A stretch of 64,000 bases of DNA, taken from Amphiura filiformis. Its lineage: Eukaryota > Echinodermata > Ophiuroidea > Amphilepidida > Amphiuridae. Under the pieces are notes generated by a model. It made no database searches. It saw only the letters and a program-made list of their open reading frames with translations, and was not told the origin of the DNA. The position numbers and the translations under genes are program-made. Location: assembly GCF_039555335.1 (NCBI RefSeq), contig NW_027305501.1, forward strand, positions 849,501 to 913,500, given 5' to 3'. Below are positions 1 through 13,200 of this stretch, one piece after another (the first letter of the stretch is position 1; each line of letters opens with the position of its first letter).

Positions 1-895
1 TAATTACTAAGTATACTGTGCCAAAAAAGTATCCGTACACTTGTAAACAAAATCCTAATTTTAAAACTAAATTGGGTAAATTTATTTGTTTAATAGATGC
101 ACTATTTCATGACACCCCATTGAACTTCAAGAAGCAAAGTTACAAGCAAGATGTGCAAGATTAGATAGTGCATCTATAAAAATATAAATTTACCCAAATA
201 TGGTTCAGTTTTAAAATTAGGATTTTCAACTTCCTTTTAAAAAGTCTGTGTCTGATGGTCTGAAACATTCACATTCAAAGTCTTTCTGCAAAATTCATGT
301 TTTTCACATTTTATTTGATTTTCAATTACATGGAAAATAAAAATAATAGAAACACAAGTTTTTTAAATGATTTTACTTTCTCAACAAATGGCTTGTGCTT
401 GATAGTCTAGGACCCTATATCTCTCTATTCAGGGATCAGACCACTAACATGATCTCTTTTTAGACATTGAGAAAGTCATTGCAGTTCATAAAAGACAGTT
501 TTTGATTTCCAGCATTTTATATAAATACAAAAAACAGCTATGCACGCCTTGTTTTTGTATAGCTATTCCCAAATTCAGGGATGCAAGCTGACTTGAAGGA
601 AAAAGCCTGAAAAAGTGTGTGAATCTGGGCCAAAAGCCTCCAATACAGGCTGAAAATAATGAAAAGTGCGGGAATTTGGACTTCATGAAAGCAGGAATTC
701 CTGCAAAAGCAGGAAAACTTGCATCCCTGCAAATTTTAGTACTTTGCGAAGAGCTATATGTTACACCATATCATCAGCAAATCTGCAGCCCAATGTGAAC
801 AAGATATTATTTTCCTTTGCATGATTTTTCTGGTAAAAGCTGGGGTAGAACAACAAGGGTTGACATTTACATGCAATTAAATCTAAGTCACAAAG

Positions 896-1084
896 GTCCG
901 ATTTCTCGAAGCTTGGCTAGTGCTTAGGCTTCCTAAGCCATCAGGCTAGCCTTACCAAGTGGATCAATTTTATTGATTATCTTTCTAGGTGAGGTACGAT
1001 GTGAAATTGTAAGCACTGGTATAAAAAAAAAAAGACTGTCTTAGGAGGCCTGACCACTACTAGCCATGCTTCGAGAAACCGGCC
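896..1084. repeat. Hairpin MITE-like inverted repeat
   Basis: About 35-bp imperfect terminal inverted repeats. The left arm starts GGTCCGATTTCTCGAAGC; the right arm ends GCTTCGAGAAACCGGCC. The arms also share TGGCTAGT and CCTAAG blocks. No coding capacity. Confidence 0.75.
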
Positions 1085-1951
1085 CAAAGGATCCACCGAG
1101 TGAGATCATTACTTGCACCTAATTCAGACAGTCAACATGACGTCACTTGTGATAGATCACTTCATAGCATTGCCAGGATTTGGTTGTTCCATCTTGTGCC
1201 CTTTAATAAAAATAAATCCCTTTTGGTAAAACAATTCCAAAATTTCAATTTCTTTATCAGGGAAATCAACTTCAAATAATTATAAACGAAAATGCAAATT
1301 GGTATTTTCTATGCTGAGAAAATTCTGCACAAACCAATAGGGAATTCATGAGGGTGTCCCCTTTGACAAACATGACAAATTGGTAATAGATGGAACAACA
1401 CCCGGCCACCGAGAGAATGGAGAACCAAGTCCCTCTGTGTGGGTCACAACCAAATGATATGGAAAAGAACAAATTTAGGTATTGAAAACATAAATATATT
1501 GAAGTCCATTAGGTATGTTCAGTGCCAGGGGGAGAGGGAGGGTACTCAAATTTGGTCCTGGTAGGGGTATGTTGCTGAGAATTTGAAAGTGGCCCCATCA
1601 ATATACCAATTTTCAGCCAAATTTAACTCAAGTTGTCTTTAGTTTTTGGAAAATTTTTGTGAAAATTCCAAAACTTTTGGCTAGAGTGAGGCAAAATTGA
1701 GAAAGTTTTGAAAAATCGGACCCATCCATACACCACAATTGGCCTAGAAAAGGGATTTATTGACACACCAAAAGGCTGAAAATACTACCAATGTTTATGG
1801 CACATCCCGTGTGGTCATTTGTATTGAGTACACACGCCGGGTAAATTGCAAACACATCATTTTGATGGAGGCAGACTATCAACTTCATGGCAAAAAACTT
1901 AAAATTTAAAACTCATTTGATGTGTCCTCCACAACAAGAGTTGAAAGAAAT

Positions 1952-2127
1952 GGGCTATTCCACTTGAAATCCATACACCCCCTATGTTAGACCTTAAACT
2001 CCTACACAAGGAGTATGAATTTCAAACCGGGTTACCTGAATGGGTGACTCCATTTAAAATCTACACTCCCTGTGTGGAAGATTAAGGTCTTCCATAAAGG
2101 GTGTATTTATTTCAACTGGAATAGTCT
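1952..2127. repeat. Palindromic ~180-bp MITE, copy 1 of 7
   Basis: Opens GGGCTATTCCACTTGAAATC and closes with its near-inverse TTTCAACTGGAATAG. Inner inverted blocks contain CATACACC and GGTGTAT. The same family recurs at 36481, 38461, 39631, 40304, 43780 and 54295. Confidence 0.8.
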
Positions 2128-2751
2128 AGTGTGATGACAACTATAAAAAAAATTTAGCAGAAGTCAATCCTTTGTATAAACCCTGGGGGTCACTCTCACT
2201 CATGTCCGACCAGTTCTGAAATACGACCTAAATGGTGTATTGCGGAATTGCACACAATCAATTTTGTATCTCTAAAGAGTACCCTAAGTGAAATAGTATA
2301 CACAATAATTGACTTTTTAATTTAAATTCTATTTCTTCTGCAGAAGAGGCCAATCCTAAAAATCTTTTGACTGTTCAGATAACCCCAAAGTGCAATGCCT
2401 TCTCAAAATCACTCCTTCCTGCAGGTCAGAATTTCGTTGCGGGAGTCACTCTTTATTCTTGCACAATAAATTTGAGGAAATCATTTGATTCTTGCAAATC
2501 AACCTCTGAGTAAGCTATAAAAATGAGCAAGAATCAACTTGAATTCATGTAAATCTGTTTACTAAAATATTTGCGAGAATGTACTCTCGAATTCTGGTCG
2601 AAATTCTGACCCAGTTCTTGAAAATTATGGCAACATCGCAGTATTTTGATATGGCACCGTTTCGGACGCGGATACATCGCGGTCACTTGGTGAATGACCC
2701 TCCTGGGTATAAGCCTTATTCATCTACTGATGCATACATGTTCAAGCAGCG

Positions 2752-4251
2752 CTACCGACAGAATATATTGCTAGCCACAAAAATAGCTTCTCCGTCTGTG
2801 CCGCACACCAGCCGGTCACCGTCCACGTCCAGGGAGTTGACCGGCATGGTGTTTGCAGGCAGTACTTCGTTGGTGTCGATTGGTCTGCTAGGGTCTGTTG
2901 ATAACCATGGGCTTATGTGATCTGCATTTGAGGGTTTGTTGGGTAGACCGCCAAGACCAAATCCACCTCCCACGCCTACTCCGGTGGCTGTAAAAAAGAG
3001 GATTTTAATGGTAGAATTAAATATTGTTATATTGGAAACACACTTTTTACATTAGTGATGGTTGATAATCATAACAAAATAATGGTACAGTTTGTAGTGA
3101 AGGCAGGAATCAATTGTAGCAGAGGTACCAAATTTAATTCCCACACACACAGACATTCATCATTTTTAAGAGCATACATATATACCAAATACTAGTAAAA
3201 CAATGATTCTTCAACACCGTGTTTCATACACAGCAATCCTCAGGTGACTTATTACCAAAGCACACACCACTTCTTTTTTACACGGCTTGATGGTCTGTTG
3301 CCATGCCTACATTTGCTAATTGAGCCCACTTCCTCTATTTAACAGGTTCTTTCCTTTGATACGTTTTTCACACAATATTATAAACTTCTCCTCCAAACAC
3401 AAATTACAAATACCTGATTTACTCTTCAAAATATGTGATTTTCTTACTATGTCCCAATTGATTACATAACCAACTACATTATCCTTCAACTTCCATACAT
3501 ACTTGGATAATTCAGTTTCTTTTCTGTATTTTTCTGATCTGAATGACTTCGAGTGGTTGTTATACCTTTCCTTAAAAGTGTTTACTGTAAGGCCTATATA
3601 ATCTTTTGTTACAATTGGAGATGTCACAGTAGCCTTGTAAACAAAATCTCCCTTTTAAGGGGTAACTGTACTTTTTCCACCAGTTATACATTTTCTTTGG
3701 TGTGTAATGTGTAACTGCAGGAAAAAGGACAGTCGCCTCTTAAAAGGGAAATGCTTAGGTAAATCAGTTGTTTGTAATCAGTCACCTGAGAATTGCTGTG
3801 CATGAAACACCGTGTTGTGACACTGGGTGTATAAACCATATTATTTTGTATTACGGCTCTACCCACCTGGGTATCGAGCACACTCAAACTGTTAGTGATA
3901 CTTTATTTATTGTTTATGATTCTTCAACAGCATTATAGACAGGCAGGCCATCTCATTTCTTCATTACAAATAAGATTACATACAACTACAAAAATATTTG
4001 TGGGTGTATGGTGGTAAAAGTAACAAAATACTGACACCGGCAAATTGCCCACAAGTTTTACTTTAGCACAGTTTAAGCTCATATGCCCATGGAAAGCCAA
4101 CATTTGTGTGGCTGGACAAATGAGCTCCAATGTAGTGCAAATTTCAATCTCAGGAAATTCAGAGATGAAGTTCCCTTTGCCTTTGGTCTCTCACCATCTC
4201 ACTGACCTTAAGATTAGATGTACAGTTTATTGAATTTAAAAAAATGTGTAA

Positions 4252-4282
<31 letters not shown>

Positions 4283-7200
4283 ATATAAATATTGATAGAA
4301 GAAGAAAATGAGTAAATTACACGGTGCCATAAATCAAGTTTTTTAAATAACAAACTTTCTTATACCAAATGCTCATACATGCTGGAAAATTTAAGTTTTT
4401 GGTCAAAAAACTAAGTTGAAAAGTAAATAGTACAGTTGTATATCTCAAAGCTTGCAAACAATTTGAAATCCAATGTGGATTGGTTTTTTTTGTTAGACTC
4501 AAACTTAGTTTGAGATTCTAACTTTAAAAATTGATGTTCTTCCCACATAATGAAATATTTTCATTTATTGAAAGTCTTAATCACACAATTCTAACAACAA
4601 AATGCTTTTAAACATATATTGAAATGTGGAAAAACAATTAAATTTGTAAGTTTTTCCGAGACAAAATGTGCACTACAAAACAAACAAGCGTGGCAGATTT
4701 GAGGCATACCAATTTTTTGCCTGTTAAAGGCTGTGACAAGAGTTTTATAGTGTGTTTAGTCTCACGTTGAGAATAACACCATGTTGGATTTTGCAGAGGC
4801 AAATACTAATCTGTGCATTTGCGTGGTTGCGTCCCCAGTGTACGGACAAATTCCACGCTTCTATTTGTGTGTATACGCCCTGCGGGATTATGGTTAGTGT
4901 GCACAATTCAAATCTGCCACTGTGAAATCCAACATGGGGTTACTCTCCACTTGAGACAAGACAGATGATAGAGACTTACCAGCAGATGCTGCTGTTTGTC
5001 CACCTGTCCCATCCCAATGTAATACCATTCCATCTTCCGAACAGGTGAACAGATTATCAGGATTACCAGGGTGAAATTTCACTTCCCATACTGAAACAAG
5101 ACAAACATGTTATTGAATTAGTCAACAACACAGTTAGTGATCAATTCAAAACATCGATGATGCCTGCACAATAATAATATATCAATCTTAATATGAAGAG
5201 CTTGGTTGCAAACCGTGGTAAGTCCATATCAACTGCTCAGTGCCAAAGTGGGTAAATGAATAGCTGCTCTGTGAACTTTTGGCAATTTACACACAGCTAT
5301 TGGCACTGTATATTGTACTCATCTACACATGGCAGCTATTGTACTTACCCACTTCTGGCAATGAGCAGTCAATATCAAAATTGAGTGTTTTGCATAAACT
5401 GAATGTGCACTCTAAAATACACATGTTGGTTGTTTGTTTGACATTCAGAGCTACTTCGGTTCCTGTATACTGTGTTTGCTTCCTAATATTACACAGGAAA
5501 ATTGTCAATGAACATTGAGCTCCTGTAGACTCACTATGAATTATTATGAAAAGCGGAACAATTGCGACTTTGACCTTATTGTTTAGAACTCGAACACGGT
5601 ATATAGCAGATAAGTCAAACTATACTTTTCCTAAATCCTTATGACCTGAAGTATACATTGGTGTAGTTTTAACACAGTATGAGCACTTTTGTAATTTGAC
5701 CTCTGTATGAGGGGCAAAAGAAATGGTCGGATTATTTGTTTCCTTACGTTTTTTGAAATCAGTATACCTTAAAGATCCTTTGTACAAATTCTTATGATTT
5801 CTGCCGGTAGAGAACATCTCACTTGACCTGAGTTACATATCCACATCACTAACAACAAAGATAATGACCTAACAATGTTTGTGGGTGTATGGTGGTGAAA
5901 GCAAGTGGTAACATACTGACACCGGCAAATTGCCCACAAGTCTTACTTTAGCACCGTTTAAGCTCATATGCCCATGGAAAGCCAACATTAGCATGGCTGG
6001 ACAAATGTGCTCCAATGTAGTGCAAATTTTAAAATTCCCAATGCCCTTGGTCTCTCATTAAGATGCCATCATGCCAGTCAGTGATTTTGCCTTCATTCTG
6101 CTCACTTGAATCACCCTTGCCCTACTCTTATTAACTCTCTACTTACTGTGCCCCTGATGGCCATCAAATAATGTGACAGGGAATTTCTCTTTCCTCAAAT
6201 CCCATACATTGAGTAAACCACCCTGACTGCCTGCTGCCACCAGGTGAGGTTGGGTCGGATGTCTGTCCACACAGTGTAATGGAACTTTTTCACCAGTTCT
6301 GCAAACAATCAAATCAAATAATCAACACATCAAAAGTAACATCTCGAGGGCTCGTCACAACATTGCTTTATCTCCAGTTTTAGTGAAAGAGAGATTCTGG
6401 TTCCAAAATTTTAATAAAATAATGGGCTTTCCATTGACAACAAAAATGTTTGTGGGTGTATGGTGGTAAGAGTAACAAAATACTGACACCGGCAAATTGC
6501 CCACAAGTCTTACTTTAGCACCGTTTAAGCTCATATGCCCATGGAAAGCCAACATTAGCGTGGCTGGACAAATGTGCTCCAATGTAGTGCAAATTTCAAT
6601 ATCTGGAAATCAAGAGATAAAGTGCCATGTAACTTTTGTCTTTCACCCGTTTCTCACTGGCCAAAGATGTACATGTAGGCATGCGAGAATGCAACTCCTA
6701 TGTATGAGAATTTTAGTCACTACACATCGCAAATGTCTGATCCCCCAGAGCAAACCACAAACACCAGCAAGCCAGACCCTCCCATGTCTGCCCATATGTA
6801 GCATTTGCTGACAAATGATATGGCCACAGTATACATCCTTATTATAACTTCCAGGAAAGCTGCCACCCATGTGTTTTAAATCAATCAGTATATGAAAAGT
6901 ACCAGGAATAGTCCATCATCTTGGTGACTATTTAATATGTTGACTACTTTTGATAAGCCTGTACATGTACATGACTCTGGTCAGTCACCAAAGCACCATA
7001 GAACTTTGATTATTTTATGTAACTGTACTGAAATTCAGCCCTCGAATTAAGGATCTGAAGGGGCACGGCAACTTTTTTAGGGCAAGTTGATAATTGCTGT
7101 GGATTTTCACTGAAAAGGCAAGGCAGCACGGCAATTTGTAATATTTCAAAAGGGCATCAAGGCAACTGTTGAAAATTTGAGAAGGGCAGCAAGGCAATTT

Positions 7201-10200
7201 TTCAAAAGCGAATAGATGCATTACAGTTAGCTGAATTCGACACCAAAGTAAAATTCGACTCTCAACTTAACACTAAAACTAACCTGATTGCTTAAAAAAT
7301 CAACAGTTTAATTTTGCAATCCCTATAGTTCTGAGCTGCAAAAACTGACTCGAAACAGCTGTAACTTTGGTAATAATATTGATCAAATTCGCCGGGATAA
7401 AAACTATTTCGTGCAAAACATATCTAGAGATGGGCTCACATGTACATGATAAGACGATACGGAAGGGTATCGCCATCGGTTTGCAATGGGAAGTCAATGT
7501 TTGATAATCGAGAGAACAATTGATTTGCCCAGCGCTCAGATTTTGTTCACGGACGACACAAGGTCGAGGAAGCTTTAGTTACTAACAGCGTTTCTGATTA
7601 GTCGATAGTACGTTGAAGGTATTTCTCTGACCAATCGAGAAAATGAAGTCAGATTTCTAGCAACCAGATTTATAAAAGCCGATGTGATTGGCTGAATATG
7701 TAAGCTTACGTAGGGGTAATGAATATTAATTCACAACAAACTATTGTGTATACTGTGATTGATAGCTGGGTTACGATGCTCAAAATAGCGATCGTGTTCA
7801 AGATTTTCGATTTACTATTTTCCACAATTTTGCGGGGATTTAACCAGTACTTGTTAATGATTTTATAATGAAGCGGCAGGGCTGGCCGGCTAGGGCACCC
7901 ACGGCAACTTCATTTAGGGGCACGGCAAGTGACTGCCGTCGGTAAAGGACATATTTTGAGGGCATTACGGCAATGGGGGTGGCACCCACGGCAATATGCC
8001 GTCGGTGCCGTGGGTTAATTCGAGGGCTGCTGAAATGCTAACAGCTCAAAAATAACTAAAATATTGAGTACCTATATCCTTTATCACAGGATAAAACGAT
8101 AATATCCCTATTGATTCTCAGGTACAACCCAAAAGATCCATGATGTCCTATTGTCCTATAAATGTTTAACTACAGGTAAATTAGTTATTTCTTGGTCAAG
8201 CTCGAACACTCAGAACACTAGTGGCTCCGCAATAAACACACACGCACATAGCTCGGAACTGAAGAAAGCATGCAAGTGCCTTATATCACATACATGCTTA
8301 GTACGCTACATGGACGGAACAGGTACGTTCAAGCTTGGACAAGAATTACTTGATTTTCCTGCAGTTTCATTTCATAGCTGGCCCACTCCCTCCCTATCTG
8401 CAATGAAATTGGAAGCAGGTCAAAATAACATTTATGTCTTAAGAGCAAGGAGAAGCATAATCAACAATTTGATTTTGAACCACATCTCTCCTTAATGAAC
8501 TTTCATAATCAAACCAGCTGAAATATTGGTACAGCTGTACTTTAATTTGTGAAAACTTGTTTAAACCATTTATTATTTTCATAAAAATCAAAACATTTCA
8601 CCACCGGTAGATGCCCCATTTTTCTATCTATTCTTAGATATACTTACAATAAGAACACCCTGCTTGGCTCTGAGCCTGGTTGTCTCAGATCCCATATCTT
8701 AAGCTGTCCTGTCGCATTGACTGCCACTACTTCATGAGATTTGAGATGGGTTAAGGCATTTATTGTACAACTATCGGCATTGTCTGTGTAAATAAAATAA
8801 ACAAGGAACTTGTGACTTCATGAGGAAAACCAAGAATGAAAACACATCAGTGGAATGATATTAAGATTTTTGAGCCACAACACTGATCAATCCCCCCTAA
8901 ATAGAAAATTATTGGCAATTCCAAAGAAAGAGATTATAGCATTGGTGCTTTTGGGTGAATAAATTCTCCTTATTCGTGCATCTTTTTGCATGCCTTCAGG
9001 AAAAACATGGACAATTCATGGACATGTTCAACTGCACATTTTGCTGACCAGACTTTTAAAATATTTTGGTAACATTTGTGCTATCAGGTTGCTTGCTATC
9101 TTTATTATTTGGCGATATACAGTAAGCCAAATAATTAAGGTACCAGTTACGTTCACCCCCAGCCAATAGCTGCATCTTTTAGCTCGAATTTAAGACCTCA
9201 TTCGTTGAAATTGTACAAGAAATAAAGACACAACGATTTAAAAAACCAAAGGAAGATTCAAATTTAACAGTTGCAGTTTGCCACATTGCATGCCCTGTTG
9301 ATTTGTACACAAAGCGTTCGCGAACAAGAGGACTAGCGCCGTGCTTTCATTAATTAGCAAGAATAACTAGCGTTGTGCTTTCATTAATTAGAACACAAAA
9401 GTGCAACTTTTTATTTCATATCTTCATTAGGTTTTGGATCACTGTTTCTTTAATTCTGAGCCAATTTCAACAAATAAGGTCTTAAATCAGAGCTAAAGAG
9501 TACAGGCATCGGCTGCTTGTTTTAATTTTGACACATTTGTCTTTATTTAGGATATACAGGGGTGAATACAACTGCTACCTAATTATTTTGCTTACTGTAT
9601 GTTAGAAAAATAATTTCCAGGCCAGTGTTAGTCCCTTTTGAATTCTGGCTACAGCATTTCACTCTTGTTGTAACTTGTTTAAATTTGTTATATAATATGT
9701 ATTATAAAATGTTTGTGAGTGTATGGTGGTGGAAGTAACAAAATACTGACACCGGCAAATTGCCCACAAGTTTTACTTTAGCACCGTTTAAGCTCATATG
9801 CCCATGGGAAGCCAACATTACTGTGGCTGGACAAATGTGCTCCAATGTAGTGCAAATTTCAATCTCGGGGAAAACCAAAGATGAAGCGCTATAGAATTTT
9901 AGTCTTTCACCCATTTCTTTCTCACTGACCAAAGATATATAGATACAGGCTAATTCAAGTTGGTTGGCAGCTTGTTACATAATGCACCGTTTTCCTGTGT
10001 ACAAGATTTTGAAGTCCCTACATGTACAATGCACATCACAAATGTCTGATCACATAAAGCAAACCACAAACACCAAACTCAACATAAAGGCATCCTATTT
10101 TTATTTTTTTACATTTCCTTCGCCTTTAAACCTTTTTTCACATTCTGTGCACACCTAATGAAAATAACATGGGAACTTGTCCTTTTGTCTGTTTCATTGT

Positions 10201-13200
10201 CTGTACTGTGTTCGTTTTGTTCTATCTTTTCTGGTGTTAAAAATTTTTATATCATAAAATCAGCCATCATTTATATTTTGTAATTTGTTAATAAATCATA
10301 GACAGTAACACTATGGCTGTCGAAAGATAAAAAAAACCCATAAAGCCCTGAAATTGGAAGATGTACCCCATCTCGGAAACCACCCCTAGGTATTATGGCC
10401 ATCCTAAAATTCACAAGGCAACTATCCCTTTCAGATCCATCATCTCTGGCATTAGCTCATCGCGTATGACACTGCAAATTTCTGTGCTAGGATCATCTCT
10501 CCGTTAGCACACCATACCATATAAGGAATACCTTGGACTTCATTGACAAGATAAAAGGTGTCTCACTCAGCAATGAATGGTGTCATGTCACCGCACTTAC
10601 CCAGCATGCCAGTGGAGAAGCTTTAGATATAATACACTCTAAAGCGTGACACTACTCGAATTGCCTCTACTCAAGTTGTTGAACTGCTGCGGTTCATTTA
10701 ACGCACCTCCTCCCCACCATGTCGCTGCCCCAAAGATGTGTGTATCGCGCTTATTGTTTCTTTAAATTTGGTATATAATATGTATTTATTACAAAATGTT
10801 TGTGAGTGTATGGTGGTGAAAGTAACAAAATACTGACACCGGCAAATTGCCCACAAGTTTTACTTTAGCACCGTTTAAGCTCATATGCCCATGGGAAGCC
10901 AACAATAGTATGGCTGGACAAATAAGCTCCAATGTAGTGCAAATTTTAATCTCGGGGAAAACCAGAGATGAAGTGCTATGTAACTTTAGTCTTTCACCCA
11001 TTTCTTTCTCACTGACCAAAGATAAATAGATACAGGCAAATTCAAGTTGGTTGGCAGCTTGTTAGATAATGCACCGTTTTCCTGTGTATAAGATTTTGAA
11101 GTCCCTACAATGTACATCACAAATGTCTGATCGCATAGAGCAAACCACAAACACCAAACTCAAAATAGCCCTGAAATTGGAAAACATACCCCATCTTGGA
11201 CACCACCCCTACGTATTATGGCCGTCCTAAAATTCACAAGGCAACTATCCCTTTCAGATCCATCATCTTTGGCATTAGCTCATCACATATGACACTGCAA
11301 ATTTCTGTGCTAGGATCATCTCTCTGTTAGCACACCATACCACATATATATAGGAATACCTTGGACTTTATTGACAAGAAAAAAGGCGTCTCACTCAGCA
11401 ATGAATGGTGTCATATGTCACCGCACTTTTACCCAGAGTGCCAGTGGAGAAGCTTTAGATATAATACACTCTAAAAAGCGTGACACCACTTTACACAAGA
11501 TAACTAACATTGCCCCTTCTCAAGTTGTTGAACTGCTGTGATTTGTTTTAACACCAACCTATTTTACATTTCAAGATCAAGTGTATCAAGGGGAACAAGA
11601 CTTCTCACAGGCGGGGGGGCTGCTGCCTCCCTTGCCACCCCCTCCCACTACGCTGCTGCCCCAAAGATTTGTGTATCGCTCTTATTGTTTGTTTAAATTT
11701 GTTATTATGTATTTATTACAAAAATAATGTCTGTGAGTGTATGGTGGTGAAAATAACAAAATACTGACACCGGCAAATTGCCCACAAGTCTTACTTTAGC
11801 ACCGTTTAAGCTCATATGCCCATGGAAAGCCATCATTAGCGTGGCTGGACAAATAAGCTCCAATGTAGTGCAAATTTCAATCTTGGGGAAACCAGAGATG
11901 AAGAGCTATGTAACTTTAGTCTTTCACCCATTTCTATCTCACTGACCAAAGGTATATAGATACAGGCTAATTCAAGTTGGTTGGCAGCTTGTTAGATAAT
12001 GCACCGTTTTCCTGTGTATAAGATTTTGAAGTCCCTACAATGTACATCACAAATGTCTGATCGCATAGAGCAAACCACAAACACCAAACGCAACATAGCC
12101 CTGAAATTGGAAAACGTACCCCATCTTGGAAACCACCCCTAGGTATTATGGCCATCCTAAAATTCACAAGGCAACTATCCCTTTCAGATCCATCATCTCT
12201 GGCATTAGATCATCGCCTATGACACTGCAAATTTCTGTGCTAGGATCATCTCTCCGTTAGCACACCATACCACATAAGGAATAACTTGGACTTTGTTGAC
12301 AAGATAAAAGGTGTCTCACTCAGCAATGAATGGTGTCATATGTCACCGCACTTACCCAGCGTGCCAGTGGAGGAAGCTTTAGATATATAATACACTGTAA
12401 AGGGTAACACTACTTTACACAAGCCATTTAACATTGCCTCTTCTTAAGTTCTTGAATTGCTGTGATTCGTTTTAACAACAACCTATTTTACATTTTCAAG
12501 ATCAAGTGTATCAAGGGGGGTAAGACTTCTGACAAGGGGGCAGTTGCCTCCCTTGCCACCCACCCCCCTTGGCTATGCCACCGCCCCCTGAGATTTGTGC
12601 ATATATAGAGGAACTGATAACGGCGCTCGCTGTATACAGAAATTTTGTTGGGGTACAGTGCAAATTTTGTGTTTGTGTCCAAAGAGTTTCTCCATTAACC
12701 ATGTTAACTGTTAAGCACAAAAGCTTCAGTGTTTAGGGTAGTAGACATGGCTTAATGAACAAAATATTTAGAATCCTTTCAAGTCATGGAAGTAACACAG
12801 AGAGCATTAAACAATAACAGACTCTTCAGGTGTAACTGGTAATGTGACTTCTTACCTATTGTTCTAACTGGGTGTTTGTGTTCTAATCTGAGCACATTTA
12901 TTTTGCCATCCTCTCCGCACGTAGTTACATCTGTGCCGCTAACTGACATGCAGGTGCATGGACACTCTCTGCTCCGTAGTCTGTGCAGAGACTCCCATGT
13001 CTGTGTAGGTTGTAAACTCTTCTGGTTGATGTAAAAAAAAAAAAAGTAAAATCTAAGAACTCTAAGAATATCTTTTTATACATGTTCTATGCACAAGGTT
13101 GAGACAAAACTACAAGGATGCATTAAGGTTGGCCTTAACCCTGGAATTATGGAAACTTTTGGGCCTCATAACAGCTAATTGTTGGTGTAAAGATTGATCA

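Larger units (their letters stand above)
1..2751. other. NUP43 3' flank and probable 3' UTR
   Basis: No coding match. On the minus strand an AATAAA lies about 300 nt beyond the NUP43 stop (plus-strand TTTATT near 2452-2457), so the 3' UTR may be short. That polyadenylation call rests on the hexamer alone. The stretch also holds two inverted-repeat elements, listed separately. Confidence 0.4.
9667..12597 (+). repeat. Three tandem ~0.93-1.07-kb units, each family V repeat plus dead Penelope RT
   Basis: Units about 9667-10739, 10740-11670 and 11671-12597, in NUP43 intron 4. Each has a family V core (starting 9711, 10796, 11729), then a CACCGTTTTCCTGTGTA block, then a Penelope RT fragment on the plus strand, then a CCTCCC-rich stretch and GTGTATCGC/ATTTAAATTTG linker. 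Units 2 and 3 are almost equal in length (931 and 927 bp), and indels show divergence since duplication. Confidence 0.8.

Noticed and set aside
8151-8495. 114-codon plus-strand frame in NUP43 intron 5
   Set aside because: No recognisable domain, no repeat partner and it sits wholly inside an intron on the opposite strand; treated as chance.
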